DNA from: an uncultured Clostridia bacterium
Lineage (GTDB): Bacteria > Bacillota > Clostridia > TANB77 > CAG-508
Direction: 5' to 3'
DNA: 36,605 nt
Assembly: GCA_947630445.1 (NCBI GenBank)
Contig: CANRHQ010000011.1
Location: forward strand, 1-36,605
Below are positions 8,071 through 15,458 of this stretch, one piece after another. Below the pieces are notes generated by a model. It ran no database searches, had not been told where the DNA came from, and worked only from the letters and a program-made list of their open reading frames with translations. Both the position numbers and the translations under genes were made by a program. Within the stretch, counting starts at the first letter, position 1. The number at the start of each line of letters is the position of its first letter.

Positions 8071-9003
8071 ATGTATAATTTTAGAACAGATTTAGCACTT
8101 GAAAGAAAAGATATATATCAAAAAATTAATAAATTAGAAAAAATAGAAGGAATTGAAAGCACAGAAGAAGATATAAATGAAAATATAAAAGTTTCAAGAG
8201 TAAAAATAACAAATGAAAAAGGTGCACAATCAATTGGAAAGCCAGTAGGTAATTATATAACAATAGATGTAAAAAAATTAAAATTGGCTAGTGATGAAGA
8301 AATACAAAAAACTGCAGAAACATTGTCAGGAGAATTAAAAAAAATAATAGATATGCATACAGATAAACAAGGAGACATTTTAATAGTAGGTTTAGGAAAT
8401 ATATATGTAACTCCAGATGCTTTAGGACCTAAAGTTATAAATGAAATAGATGTAACAAGACATATAATAAAATATTTACCACAATATGTAGAAGAAGGAA
8501 CAAGACCTGTAAGTGCAATATCTCCTGGTGTATTAGGAACAACAGGAATAGAAACAGTAGAAATATTAAAGGGAATAGTTGATAATATAAAACCTAAATT
8601 GTTAGTAGTTATAGATGCATTGGCATCAAGAAGTATTGAAAGAATAAGTAGTACAATACAAATATCTGATACAGGAATAGTACCAGGGGCTGGTGTTGGA
8701 AATACAAGACAAGAAATAAGTGAAAAATCATTAGGAATACCTGTAATAGCAATAGGAATACCAACAGTAGTAGAGCTAGCAACATTAGTATCAGATGGAA
8801 TTGATATATTTATAGACAGACTACAAGAAAAAGCAGAATCAAACGAATACTTAAATAAATTACAACAAAATGATAAATATGAAGAAGTAAAAGAGGCATT
8901 AAACGTAGGAGAATATAATATGATAGTAACACCAAAAGAGATTGATGATTTAATAGAAAACATGAAAGATATAGTGGCTAGAGGAATAAATTTTGCTGTA
9001 TAA
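8071..9003 (+). CDS. gpr: GPR spore germination endopeptidase
   Basis: GPR degrades small acid-soluble spore proteins at germination. It is made as a zymogen in the forespore and trims its own N-terminus. The 310-residue product has the propeptide-region signature FRTDLALE, then GDILIVGLGN, VTPDALGPKV, AISPGVLGTTGIET, the acidic strand LLVVIDALASRS, and ISDTGIVPGAGVGN followed by IPVIAIGIPTVVEL. These fit the A25 aspartic protease family. The length is somewhat short compared with the Bacillus protein (about 370) but usual for clostridia. It is strong evidence that the organism sporulates. Confidence 0.95.
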   Translation: MYNFRTDLALERKDIYQKINKLEKIEGIESTEEDINENIKVSRVKITNEKGAQSIGKPVGNYITIDVKKLKLASDEEIQKTAETLSGELKKIIDMHTDKQGDILIVGLGNIYVTPDALGPKVINEIDVTRHIIKYLPQYVEEGTRPVSAISPGVLGTTGIETVEILKGIVDNIKPKLLVVIDALASRSIERISSTIQISDTGIVPGAGVGNTRQEISEKSLGIPVIAIGIPTVVELATLVSDGIDIFIDRLQEKAESNEYLNKLQQNDKYEEVKEALNVGEYNMIVTPKEIDDLIENMKDIVARGINFAV

Positions 9004-9022
9004 TAAAAAAGTAAAAAGTAAG

Positions 9023-9059
9023 AACTGAAAAAGAATTATTCTATTTCAGTTTTTTTTTT
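9023..9059 (+). terminator. Intrinsic terminator after gpr
   Basis: AACTGAAA (9023-9030) pairs with TTTCAGTT (9044-9051), with an inner AGAAT/ATTCT stem, followed directly by a run of T. Confidence 0.9.
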
Positions 9060-9093
9060 ATATATAAAAAGTAGTAAAAAATAATTTATTTTT

Positions 9094-9123
9094 CTTGACA
9101 TTTGCAAACAATTGTTTTATAAT
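9094..9123 (+). promoter_or_regulatory. Consensus promoter with spacer palindrome (KilA-N gene)
   Basis: TTGACA (9095-9100), 17 bp and TATAAT (9118-9123) form a perfect sigma-A promoter. The spacer contains the palindrome AAACAATTGTTT (9106-9117), ending exactly at the -10. The same 30-bp block recurs, with one mismatch, at 35901-35930 upstream of dinD. A repressor bound at the palindrome would block polymerase. Confidence 0.85.
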
Positions 9124-9156
9124 GAATTAAATTTACATATTTTAGGAGAGAAATTT

Positions 9157-10020
9157 ATGAATAAAGAATATATAAAAACTAAAATGAAGGTGAAGGATAA
9201 TTTAGTAAGTGTCATTAGAATGGGAAATATTGAATATATTTCTTTAACTGATTTGGCACGATATAAAAATCCAATTGAACCTAAAGATGTTATAAAAAAT
9301 TGGATAAGATCTAAAAGTAATATTGAATTTTTGGCATTATGGGAACAAATGCATAATCCAAATCTCAAAGGGGTCGAAATCGATACCTTTAAATCAGAAG
9401 CAGGTACACATTATTTTACAATGTCTCCACAAAGATGGATTAAAGAGACTAATGCAATTGGCATTATTTCAAAGTCAGGCAATGATGGCGGTACATATGC
9501 ACATCCAGATATAGCATTTGAGTTTGCTAGTTGGATTAGTCCAGAATTTAATTTGTATTTAATAACTGAATTTGAAAGACTTAAACAAAATGAAAGTTAT
9601 CGAAACAAAATTGATTGGTCTGTTAGAAGAGAACTTGCAAAAACAAATTATAGAATACATACTGATAGTATAAAAGAAAATATAGTACCTACATTAACTG
9701 AAAAACAAAAGTTATATGTTTATGCTAATGAGGCGGATATTTTAAATGTTGCATTATTTGGTATAACTGCGAAGGAATGGAAAGAAAAAAATCCAGATTT
9801 AGATGGAAATATGCGAGATTATGCAAATATTCTTCAACTAGTAATTTTAAGTAATTTAGAAAACTTAAACAGTGAAATGATAGCTCAAGGTATAGAACAA
9901 AAAATAAGACTAGAGAGATTAAATACAATAGCACAAAAACAATATAATATTTTGCGAGACAATAATGGTATTAAGAAAATTGAAACAATAGATAATAAAA
10001 ATAAATTATATTTAGAATAA
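9157..10020 (+). CDS. KilA-N domain protein
   Basis: The 287-residue product carries an N-terminal KilA-N DNA-binding domain (about 15-130): YISLTDLARYKN, a WIRSKSNIEFLALWEQ segment, and the closing GGTYAHPDIAFEFASWISPEFNLYLITEFERLK. A helical C-terminal region follows. KilA-N domains are common in phages, large DNA viruses and bacterial accessory genes. The start at 9157 is set by AGGAGAG (9144-9150). Codon use differs from the neighbours, with many CGA arginines where the flanking genes use AGA, which suggests recent acquisition. It stands alone between its own promoter and terminator. No phage structural genes are nearby. The shared promoter with dinD suggests damage- or repressor-controlled expression; its biochemical role is unknown. 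Confidence 0.85.
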   Translation: MNKEYIKTKMKVKDNLVSVIRMGNIEYISLTDLARYKNPIEPKDVIKNWIRSKSNIEFLALWEQMHNPNLKGVEIDTFKSEAGTHYFTMSPQRWIKETNAIGIISKSGNDGGTYAHPDIAFEFASWISPEFNLYLITEFERLKQNESYRNKIDWSVRRELAKTNYRIHTDSIKENIVPTLTEKQKLYVYANEADILNVALFGITAKEWKEKNPDLDGNMRDYANILQLVILSNLENLNSEMIAQGIEQKIRLERLNTIAQKQYNILRDNNGIKKIETIDNKNKLYLE

Positions 10021-10058
10021 ACAATAAATCAAAGAATAATTACTTTGACTTATTGTTT
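10019..10058 (+). terminator. Terminator after the KilA-N gene
   Basis: AAACAATAAATCAAAG (10019-10034) pairs with CTTTGACTTATTGTTT (10043-10058) with one mismatch, starting at the stop codon. The T-rich stretch ATCTTTTT follows a few bases later. It may also serve ytxC from the other side. Confidence 0.65.
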
Positions 10059-10098
10059 GCTAGTATCTTTTTAAGTAAAATGAAATCAAGTTATAAAC

Positions 10099-10956
10099 TC
10101 ACTTTTTTTGTTTTATACTTAATTTTTTATATAAATTACAAATATTACAATCAGTACAAACTTCAATGCGTCCTTCAAAAACTAATTGTAGAGTATTAGT
10201 AAACTCTAGGTTAGACAAAGAAATAATATGCAAATAAATTTTATTAGGCAAAATATTAAGTAATGTATTTAAAACATAGTCATTATGTGAAAATGAGACA
10301 TCTGATAAATATTTTGCATTTAAAGAATTTTTATCAAGAGGTATAGTATTCAGGTTTTCATCTAGTAAAAAAGTATCTGAATCTAAACAAACTACGTGAA
10401 CAATCGAATTAGATTTTGGTTGAGAATTGATATATAATTTTAAAAGAGCCACAAATTCAAGATATTCTCTTTCTATAATAAATTCATTAACAGAAAAATC
10501 TACTAAATCTCCAATCAAATTTCTATAATCAGACAATCTAAAATTTATAAAACCAGAAAGTACAATTGAATGATGTGTAGAAATATAATCATAAAAAGCA
10601 TCAAAAAGAAAAAGTTGTCTATTTTGCAAAGAAAAATCTTCATCTTCACAAAGATTTTCAGTACAAATATTAAAAATTTTTGAAAGCTCTGTAGTATCAA
10701 AATAAAAGTAATTAGAAAAGAGAATGTTTTTTACAATGTCAGGTTCAAAATAATCAATAACCACATAAGATAGAATTGTAGCAATTTTATTATAAAAAAG
10801 TTCTGTATCAATGCCTTTGTAGTGAATAATTATATTTTTATATGATTTGAATTCATTACATGAAAAAAATACATTTAACATATTAAAATCTGAAAACTCA
10901 TTTTGTAAATAATTTAGAATATCATCATTGTTAGTCTTTATACATAATGAACTCAT
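10099..10956 (-). CDS. ytxC: YtxC-like sporulation protein
   Basis: The 285-residue product matches the YtxC family in its C-terminal half. It has FINFRLSDYRNLIGDLVDFS, then VNEFIIEREYLEFVALLKLY, a beta segment HVVCLDSDTFLLDENLN, and a terminal cysteine cluster CTDCNIC (about 266-272). YtxC proteins occur in spore formers and are annotated as sporulation-related, with no defined biochemical activity. The ribosome binding site AAAGGAG precedes the ATG. A forespore-type promoter candidate lies upstream (10985-11013). Confidence 0.8.
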   Translation of the reverse strand: MSSLCIKTNNDDILNYLQNEFSDFNMLNVFFSCNEFKSYKNIIIHYKGIDTELFYNKIATILSYVVIDYFEPDIVKNILFSNYFYFDTTELSKIFNICTENLCEDEDFSLQNRQLFLFDAFYDYISTHHSIVLSGFINFRLSDYRNLIGDLVDFSVNEFIIEREYLEFVALLKLYINSQPKSNSIVHVVCLDSDTFLLDENLNTIPLDKNSLNAKYLSDVSFSHNDYVLNTLLNILPNKIYLHIISLSNLEFTNTLQLVFEGRIEVCTDCNICNLYKKLSIKQKK

Positions 10957-10984
10957 AAAAAACTCCTTTAAATATTATTTTGTA

Positions 10985-11013
10985 TAGTATCTACAAAAAA
11001 ATTAAAACTATAC
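10985..11013 (-). promoter_or_regulatory. Candidate sigma-F/G promoter for ytxC
   Basis: On the minus strand GTATA (11013-11009), 17 bp and GATACTA (10991-10985) match GHATR and CATNHTA except for the first -10 base. It lies 28 bp upstream of the ytxC start. The two halves also form the 9-bp inverted repeat TTGTATAGT/ACTATACAA. Confidence 0.5.
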
Positions 11014-11097
11014 AACAACTAGAGTATAATATTCTAAAAAATAATAAATGCAACTTGTATTTCATAACTTGTAATAACAAAAAATTTTATTAATATG

Positions 11098-11126
11098 TTG
11101 TAAAAAAATGTAAAACATGATATACT
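11098..11126 (+). promoter_or_regulatory. Candidate sigma-A promoter for the 44-aa ORF
   Basis: TTGTAA (11098-11103), 17 bp and TATACT (11121-11126) use the same hexamers and spacing as the Asp23 operon promoter. The leader to the small ORF would be about 80 nt. The rest of the 10957-11213 gap is AT-rich with no other gene seen. Confidence 0.5.
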
Positions 11127-11213
11127 AATTATAGTTATTTCAAATTTTTTAGTTTTAAATTAGATCTTATAAAAAATCAAAGATAAAATTGAATATAAAT
11201 AAGGAGGATTCAT

Positions 11214-11348
11214 ATGGAAGAAAATGAATTTTTAAAACTTGCTTATAAAGCAGGAAAAGTAGAAGATGTATCTAAAGCATTTGATGAATATTTACCAGAA
11301 GATGAATGGCATCACGGAAAAATTGAAGAAGTTTTAAATGTAGAATAA
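11214..11348 (+). CDS. Small acidic protein, 44 aa
   Basis: The ORF reads MEENEFLKLAYKAGKVEDVS, then KAFDEYLPEDEWHHGKIEE and a short tail LNVE. It is acidic and predicted helical, with a central Trp-His-His. Support comes from an ideal AAGGAGG ribosome binding site 7 bp upstream, a promoter candidate and a terminator immediately after the stop. It is convergent with the GH57 gene and shares its terminator. I do not recognise a family. Confidence 0.7.
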   Translation: MEENEFLKLAYKAGKVEDVSKAFDEYLPEDEWHHGKIEEVLNVE

Positions 11349-11350
11349 AT

Positions 11351-11381
11351 AAAGAAATATCTTTATATGAGATATTTCTTT
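11351..11381. terminator. Bidirectional terminator between the 44-aa gene and the GH57 gene
   Basis: AAAGAAATATC (11351-11361) and GATATTTCTTT (11371-11381) form a perfect 11-bp stem with a 9-base loop. It lies 3 bp after the small ORF and overlaps the stop of the opposing gene. The A/T ends of the stem provide U-rich tails in both directions. Confidence 0.7.
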
Positions 11382-12969
11382 AAAGTTTAGTATAAATATG
11401 ATAATCAATGTCAGGAAAAACACAATCCTTTTTTTGAATATCAGATAAAAAGTCTTTATCAACATTATTATTTTTAATTTGAAAATATAATTTTGAAAAC
11501 CTTCCAATATGATCTTTAATTCTCTTTTTTGCATAATCAACCATAGTACCATTAGTAATAATAAATAGCCAATCACTGCTTTGAGCAAGTAAAAGTTCTC
11601 TAGCAGCCTGATTAAGAGCATCTTTTATAACATCACTGGCATTAGGATAATTAGTTGCAAGCTCGACCATTCTTTCACCAGCTTTATGCAAATGGCGATG
11701 AACATAATCATTAGTAGGGTTAAGCCAAACACCACTATATCCATTTGCACCCCAACTTGAACGACAAGGTGAGCAAACCTGTATATTAGGATATTTGTCA
11801 ATATATTCAGAAGGTGTAATTAATTCAAAATTACAATCATCATAATAAATCTTTTTAAACAAAATATATAACCAATATGGACCTTCATACCACCAATGTC
11901 CATATAATTCTGCATCATAAGGACATAATATAATAGGAGGGACCTCCATATATTTTGAAACATTGTTAATTTGTTCTGTACGAGAATCTAAAAAATGTCC
12001 AGCTTGTCTTTCTGCTGAATCTTTTGCCCATTGAATATTGTAATAATCTTTAAATTCAGTTTTGCCAGTAATCCTATAATACTTTATTCCAGTGTGAACA
12101 CGAACTCCATTATGAGCAATATATGGTTTTATATAATCATAATCGGCATCATAACCAATATCTCTATAAAATTCTCTATAATTAAAATCTCCAGGGTAAC
12201 CATCAATAGAACTCCATACTTGTTGAGATGATTTAATATCACGACCAAAAGCAACTACACCACCAGGAGATACTATAGGTGCACAAGTTCCATAAATTGG
12301 GGTAGGATCTGCATATAAAATACCATGAGACTCAACAATTGCATAATCAATTCCAAATTCTTTCAAATATTTATCTGCTTCAGGAACATAACCACATTCA
12401 GGAAGCCAAATTCCACGAGGTTTTCTACCAAAATACTTTTCATATGTTTGAACACCAACTGCAATTTGAGCTCTTATAGTTTCTTCTGTAACATATAAAA
12501 TAGGAAAATATCCATGTGTAGCACCACAAGTAATAATTTCCAATACTCCGATATCTTGAAAGTGTTTAAATTGTTCAATTAAATTACAATTAAAAACATC
12601 TCTAAAAAGATGCAAGTCATTTGAATATCTATCATAATAATAATGAGAAAGCTCATTAAGTTTAGAATCATAAGAAGTTCTTTTAATTTCTTTTTCAGAT
12701 AACTCAATTAATTGTTCTAAATAATGTATATATTTCTTTTGTAATAATTTATTATCTAACATAGAAAGTAGAGGAGGAGTCATAGACATAGTAATTCTAA
12801 AATTAACTCCTTCATCAACTAATTTCTGAAAATTTTTTAATAATGGTATATATGTTTCTGAAATAGCTTCATATAGCCATGACTCTTCAAGGTAATCATC
12901 ACTTTCAGGGTGATGTACAAATGGAAGATGTGCATGTAATACAAAACTTACATATCCTTTTTTTTGCAT
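11380..12969 (-). CDS. GH57 family 1,4-alpha-glucan branching-type enzyme (DUF1957)
   Basis: The 529-residue product has the GH57 conserved regions. HAHLP lies at residues 12-16 and GIWLPECG contains the expected nucleophile Glu191. CPYDAELYGHWWYEGP contains the expected acid Asp352, and the C-terminal DUF1957 helical domain ends near the Trp of SSDWLFI. Characterised members with this architecture transfer alpha-1,4-glucan segments to alpha-1,6 branches in glycogen. The start at 12969 is set by AGGAG about 7 bp upstream; a longer in-frame ORF reaches into the preceding gene with a hydrophobic, unrelated extension. It follows the DUF4912 gene by 10 bp, a pairing I have seen often in clostridia, which suggests polysaccharide storage. 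Confidence 0.9.
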   Translation of the reverse strand: MQKKGYVSFVLHAHLPFVHHPESDDYLEESWLYEAISETYIPLLKNFQKLVDEGVNFRITMSMTPPLLSMLDNKLLQKKYIHYLEQLIELSEKEIKRTSYDSKLNELSHYYYDRYSNDLHLFRDVFNCNLIEQFKHFQDIGVLEIITCGATHGYFPILYVTEETIRAQIAVGVQTYEKYFGRKPRGIWLPECGYVPEADKYLKEFGIDYAIVESHGILYADPTPIYGTCAPIVSPGGVVAFGRDIKSSQQVWSSIDGYPGDFNYREFYRDIGYDADYDYIKPYIAHNGVRVHTGIKYYRITGKTEFKDYYNIQWAKDSAERQAGHFLDSRTEQINNVSKYMEVPPIILCPYDAELYGHWWYEGPYWLYILFKKIYYDDCNFELITPSEYIDKYPNIQVCSPCRSSWGANGYSGVWLNPTNDYVHRHLHKAGERMVELATNYPNASDVIKDALNQAARELLLAQSSDWLFIITNGTMVDYAKKRIKDHIGRFSKLYFQIKNNNVDKDFLSDIQKKDCVFPDIDYHIYTKL

Positions 12970-12979
12970 AATATAACTC

Positions 12980-13924
12980 CTATTTAATCCTAAATGGCAT
13001 ACTTCCAGAAGAAGTAGAACCAGAAGAAGGATTTGAAATTCTGTCAAACAATGAAATATCTTCATTTTGATATATTTCTGAATATAATCTTTTTAATAAA
13101 TCTTCACTAATATATGGAAGATTATCAATTTTTTGCATTCCGGGTAATCTTTTTATTAAATCATATAATGAAACAGTTACTTCAGCTTGAGTCTTAACAT
13201 TTTTAAATATAATAGTGTTATTAGCATTTGTATTAAATAATACATGATCATTAGGAGATTCAATTTTATTTGAATCTGAAACATAAATATAATCAGAATG
13301 GATTTTTTCAAAAATTTCTTTTGTAACTTCTTCATTATAATAGTTAGGGCGCCTACCAAGTTCAACTCTATAATTACATTTACTATCATTTATATGCAAA
13401 TACCAACTATTTGCAAAATCATTTATTTCAACTTCAAAACTATAACCCATAGTATCATTATGTATAATTAATACAGGTCTAGTTATATTAAAGAAATTCT
13501 CACCATATTGTTTAATATAATTTTCTCGATCTTTATCAGATATATCCCAATATACAAATAGGGTATTAGGAGTTTGATATAATATTTTTACAATTGTTTC
13601 ATTATATCTGTAAGGTAAATCATAATACTCGACTACTTCTGCAATTGGAGCAGATTTTTTTGCCTTTTTAGCTACCTTTTTTGTAGGAGCTTTTTTAGTA
13701 GTTTTTTTAGCAACAGTTTTTGTGTTCGTCTTTTTTGAAGTAGATTTAGTATTTTTAACAACAGGTTTTGAAGTAGCTTTTTTATTTGTTTTTGTAGAAG
13801 TTTTCTTTTGAGAAGAAGACTTATTTTTACTTTCTTTAGAAGCTACTTTTTTTGTTGTTATTGATTTATTTTTTGTTTTTGATGGTTTAATTTCTTCATT
13901 TAATTCTTTTGTTTTTCTTGGCAT
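12980..13924 (-). CDS. DUF4912 protein with Lys/Thr/Ser-rich histone-H1-like N-terminus
   Basis: Residues 1 to about 92 are almost entirely Lys, Thr, Ser, Ala and Val in short repeats such as TKKAPTKKVAKKAKKS, like bacterial histone-H1-type tails. From about residue 100 comes the DUF4912 domain: LPYRYNETIVKILYQTPNTL, FVYWDISDKDRENY, then the beta-rich RPVLIIHND and SWYLHINDSKCNYRVELGRR. The C-terminus ends in a Ser/Gly stretch. DUF4912 resembles carbohydrate-binding beta folds and occurs with GH57 enzymes, so a glucan-binding partner role is plausible. The basic tail could bind nucleic acid or an anionic surface. The ribosome binding site AGGAGGAG is strong. Confidence 0.82.
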   Translation of the reverse strand: MPRKTKELNEEIKPSKTKNKSITTKKVASKESKNKSSSQKKTSTKTNKKATSKPVVKNTKSTSKKTNTKTVAKKTTKKAPTKKVAKKAKKSAPIAEVVEYYDLPYRYNETIVKILYQTPNTLFVYWDISDKDRENYIKQYGENFFNITRPVLIIHNDTMGYSFEVEINDFANSWYLHINDSKCNYRVELGRRPNYYNEEVTKEIFEKIHSDYIYVSDSNKIESPNDHVLFNTNANNTIIFKNVKTQAEVTVSLYDLIKRLPGMQKIDNLPYISEDLLKRLYSEIYQNEDISLFDRISNPSSGSTSSGSMPFRIK

Positions 13925-14020
13925 TTTTTATGCTCCTCCTATGTAAAAGACATCTTTTTAATTATACTATACCAAAAATTAAATAAATTCAAGAGAAATA
14001 GGAAAAAAAATGAAAAAATA

Positions 14021-14049
14021 TTGACAAAGAAAAACAAACATAGTATAAT
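14021..14049 (+). promoter_or_regulatory. Consensus sigma-A promoter of the infC operon
   Basis: TTGACA (14021-14026), a 17-bp spacer and TATAAT (14044-14049) match the consensus exactly. Transcription from here gives a leader of about 165 nt before infC. Confidence 0.9.
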
Positions 14050-14055
14050 ATATAT

Positions 14056-14200
14056 CGTTACAAGAAGAAGTTATCCACTTCTCACCTTAACTTTGTGGAA
14101 AAAGGTTAGAAAAACAGACTTATATTAATAATATATTTATGTTTATGTGGAATTGGTTTTTTTGTAACAAAAAACCAATTTTTATTTTTATAGCAAAAGG
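14056..14200 (+). promoter_or_regulatory. infC-rpmI-rplT leader with possible pseudoknot (L20-type autoregulation)
   Basis: CCAC (14075-14078) can pair with GTGG (14095-14098), while TCTCACCTT (14080-14088) in its loop can pair with AAGGTTAGA (14102-14110) at 8 of 9 positions, giving an H-type pseudoknot. A terminator follows. In Bacillus the same operon is shut off when free L20 binds its leader and favours termination. The position and architecture fit that class; the pseudoknot is my own pairing and is not tested. Confidence 0.65.
14151..14189 (+). terminator. Attenuator terminator in the infC leader
   Basis: AATTGGTTTTTT (14151-14162) pairs with AAAAAACCAATT (14169-14180) and runs into TTTATTTTTA. 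It lies within the leader, upstream of infC, so it acts as a regulated attenuator rather than an operon end. Confidence 0.85.
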
Positions 14201-14222
14201 TATAAATTAGGAGGTGTTTTAT

Positions 14223-14732
14223 ATAAAACAAGAATTACCTATAAATGGTCAAATAAGAGCTAAAGAAGTTCAACTAATAAGTGATAATGGAGAAAAAGTA
14301 GGAATTGTTCCAATACAAAAAGCATTAGAATTAGCAGAAGAAAAGAGACTAGACTTAGTATTAGTATCACCAAATTCAGATGTACCAGTGTGTAAAATAA
14401 TGAATTATGGAAAATACAAATTTGAACAAGCCAAAAAAGAAAAAGAAGCAAAAAAGAAACAAAAAATCCAAGAAACAAAAGAAATAAGAATAACGCCAAA
14501 CATAGAAGAACACGATTTTGGATTTAAAGCAAAAAATGCAAGAAAATTTTTAGAAGATGGAAACAAAGTAAAAATTACTGTAAGATTTAGAGGAAGAGAA
14601 CTAAACAATGTAAAAATGGGAGAAGATGTGCTAAATCAATTTATATCAAATTTAGAAGATATATCAGTAGTAGAAAAGAAACCAAAATTAGAAGGTAAAA
14701 ATATGTTTATTATACTAGCTAAAAAAGTTTAA
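14223..14732 (+). CDS. infC: Translation initiation factor IF-3, AUA start
   Basis: IF-3 binds the 30S subunit and enforces correct start-codon choice. The 169-residue product has the normal N-domain ([42 protein letters not shown]), a Lys-rich linker, and a C-domain with [32 protein letters not shown] and the usual tail. No ATG exists near the start. An in-frame TAG at 14208-14210 limits the ORF, the GTG at 14214 overlaps the AGGAGG (14209-14214), and ATA at 14223 lies 8 bp after it. IF-3 genes often use AUU-type starts that IF-3 itself disfavours, giving autoregulation. The operon continues with rpmI. Confidence 0.92.
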   Translation: MKQELPINGQIRAKEVQLISDNGEKVGIVPIQKALELAEEKRLDLVLVSPNSDVPVCKIMNYGKYKFEQAKKEKEAKKKQKIQETKEIRITPNIEEHDFGFKAKNARKFLEDGNKVKITVRFRGRELNNVKMGEDVLNQFISNLEDISVVEKKPKLEGKNMFIILAKKV

Positions 14733-14767
14733 ATAATATAAAAAAACAATCGAAAGGAGCGATATGT

Positions 14768-14971
14768 ATGCCAAAATTAAAAACAAATAAAGCTGCAAAG
14801 AAAAGATATTCTTTAACAGCAACAGGAAAAGTAAAAAGAACAACAGCTAACAGAAGACATTTGTTAGCAAATAAAACAAAAAGACAAAAATTATCAAGCA
14901 GACGCCCAGGAGCATATGCAGATAAAACATGTGAAAATACAATAAAAAAATTATTACCATATGGTAACTAA
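14768..14971 (+). CDS. rpmI: Ribosomal protein bL35
   Basis: A 67-residue, very basic protein with the standard [14 protein letters not shown] start, a TGKVKR element, [14 protein letters not shown] and the KLLPYGN end. It sits between infC and rplT as in nearly all bacteria, with AAAGGAG upstream. Confidence 0.97.
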   Translation: MPKLKTNKAAKKRYSLTATGKVKRTTANRRHLLANKTKRQKLSSRRPGAYADKTCENTIKKLLPYGN

Positions 14972-14994
14972 AAGAATAAGAGGAGGGAATATAA

Positions 14995-15345
14995 ATGGCA
15001 AGAGTAAAATCAGCAATGACAACAAGAGCAAGACATAAAAAAGTATTAAAACAAGCAAAAGGATATTATGGTGCAAAACATTATAGATTTAGAAATGCAA
15101 ATCAAGCTGTATTAAAATCATTATCATATGCATATGTAGGAAGAAAAGACAGAAAAAGTGATTTCAGAAAACTATGGATAGCAAGAATAAATGCGGCTGC
15201 AAGAATGAATGGAACAACATATAGTAAATTAATAGCTGGATTAAAGAAAGCAAATGTAACAATAAATAGAAAAATGTTAGCAGAAATAGCTATAAGTGAT
15301 CCAAAAGCATTTACAGAAATAGCAACAATAGCAAAAAAAGCATAA
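14995..15345 (+). CDS. rplT: Ribosomal protein bL20
   Basis: A 116-residue basic protein with the bL20 pattern [56 protein letters not shown] and [10 protein letters not shown]. It is an early 50S assembly protein and the likely ligand of the operon leader, which would make the operon self-limiting. The ribosome binding site is GAGGAGGG. Confidence 0.97.
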   Translation: MARVKSAMTTRARHKKVLKQAKGYYGAKHYRFRNANQAVLKSLSYAYVGRKDRKSDFRKLWIARINAAARMNGTTYSKLIAGLKKANVTINRKMLAEIAISDPKAFTEIATIAKKA

Positions 15346-15352
15346 ATAAAAG

Positions 15353-15398
15353 AGAGGAGGTCTTTATTTGAAAATAATATTCAAAAAAGGTCTCCTCT
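15353..15398 (+). other. Stem-loop with embedded TTG mini-ORF after rplT
   Basis: AGAGGAG (15353-15359) pairs with CTCCTCT (15392-15398), with an inner TTTGAA/TTCAAA stem. The left arm is a strong Shine-Dalgarno sequence 7 bp before a TTG at 15368, which opens a 14-codon frame ending TAG at 15410-15412, at the foot of the following terminator. It is possibly a leader peptide or regulatory switch for the downstream genes; function unproven. Confidence 0.4.
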
Positions 15399-15407
15399 TG
15401 CGTTTGA

Positions 15408-15437
15408 AATAGCGACCAAAAAAGGTTGTTATTTTTT
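15408..15437 (+). terminator. Terminator after the rplT operon
   Basis: AATAGCGACC (15408-15417) pairs with GGTTGTTATT (15424-15433) over 10 bp including two G-U pairs, followed by a T-run. No clear promoter lies between it and the nucleotidase gene at 15459, so partial read-through may express the next two genes. Confidence 0.8.
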
Positions 15438-15458
15438 ATTTAACTAATTGGAGGAAAA

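Noticed and set aside
8253..8963. 236-codon minus-strand frame across gpr
   Set aside because: Long only because it mirrors the codon phase of gpr, a well supported gene. The translation resembles no protein family and there is no initiation signal.
9157..10020. Prophage remnant around the KilA-N gene
   Set aside because: No integrase, structural, replication or attachment-site features nearby; the flanking genes are ordinary chromosomal ones. A single acquired gene is the simpler reading.
14214..14216. GTG as the infC start
   Set aside because: It lies within the AGGAGG itself, so it cannot be paired with that site; the ATA nine bases later has correct spacing.
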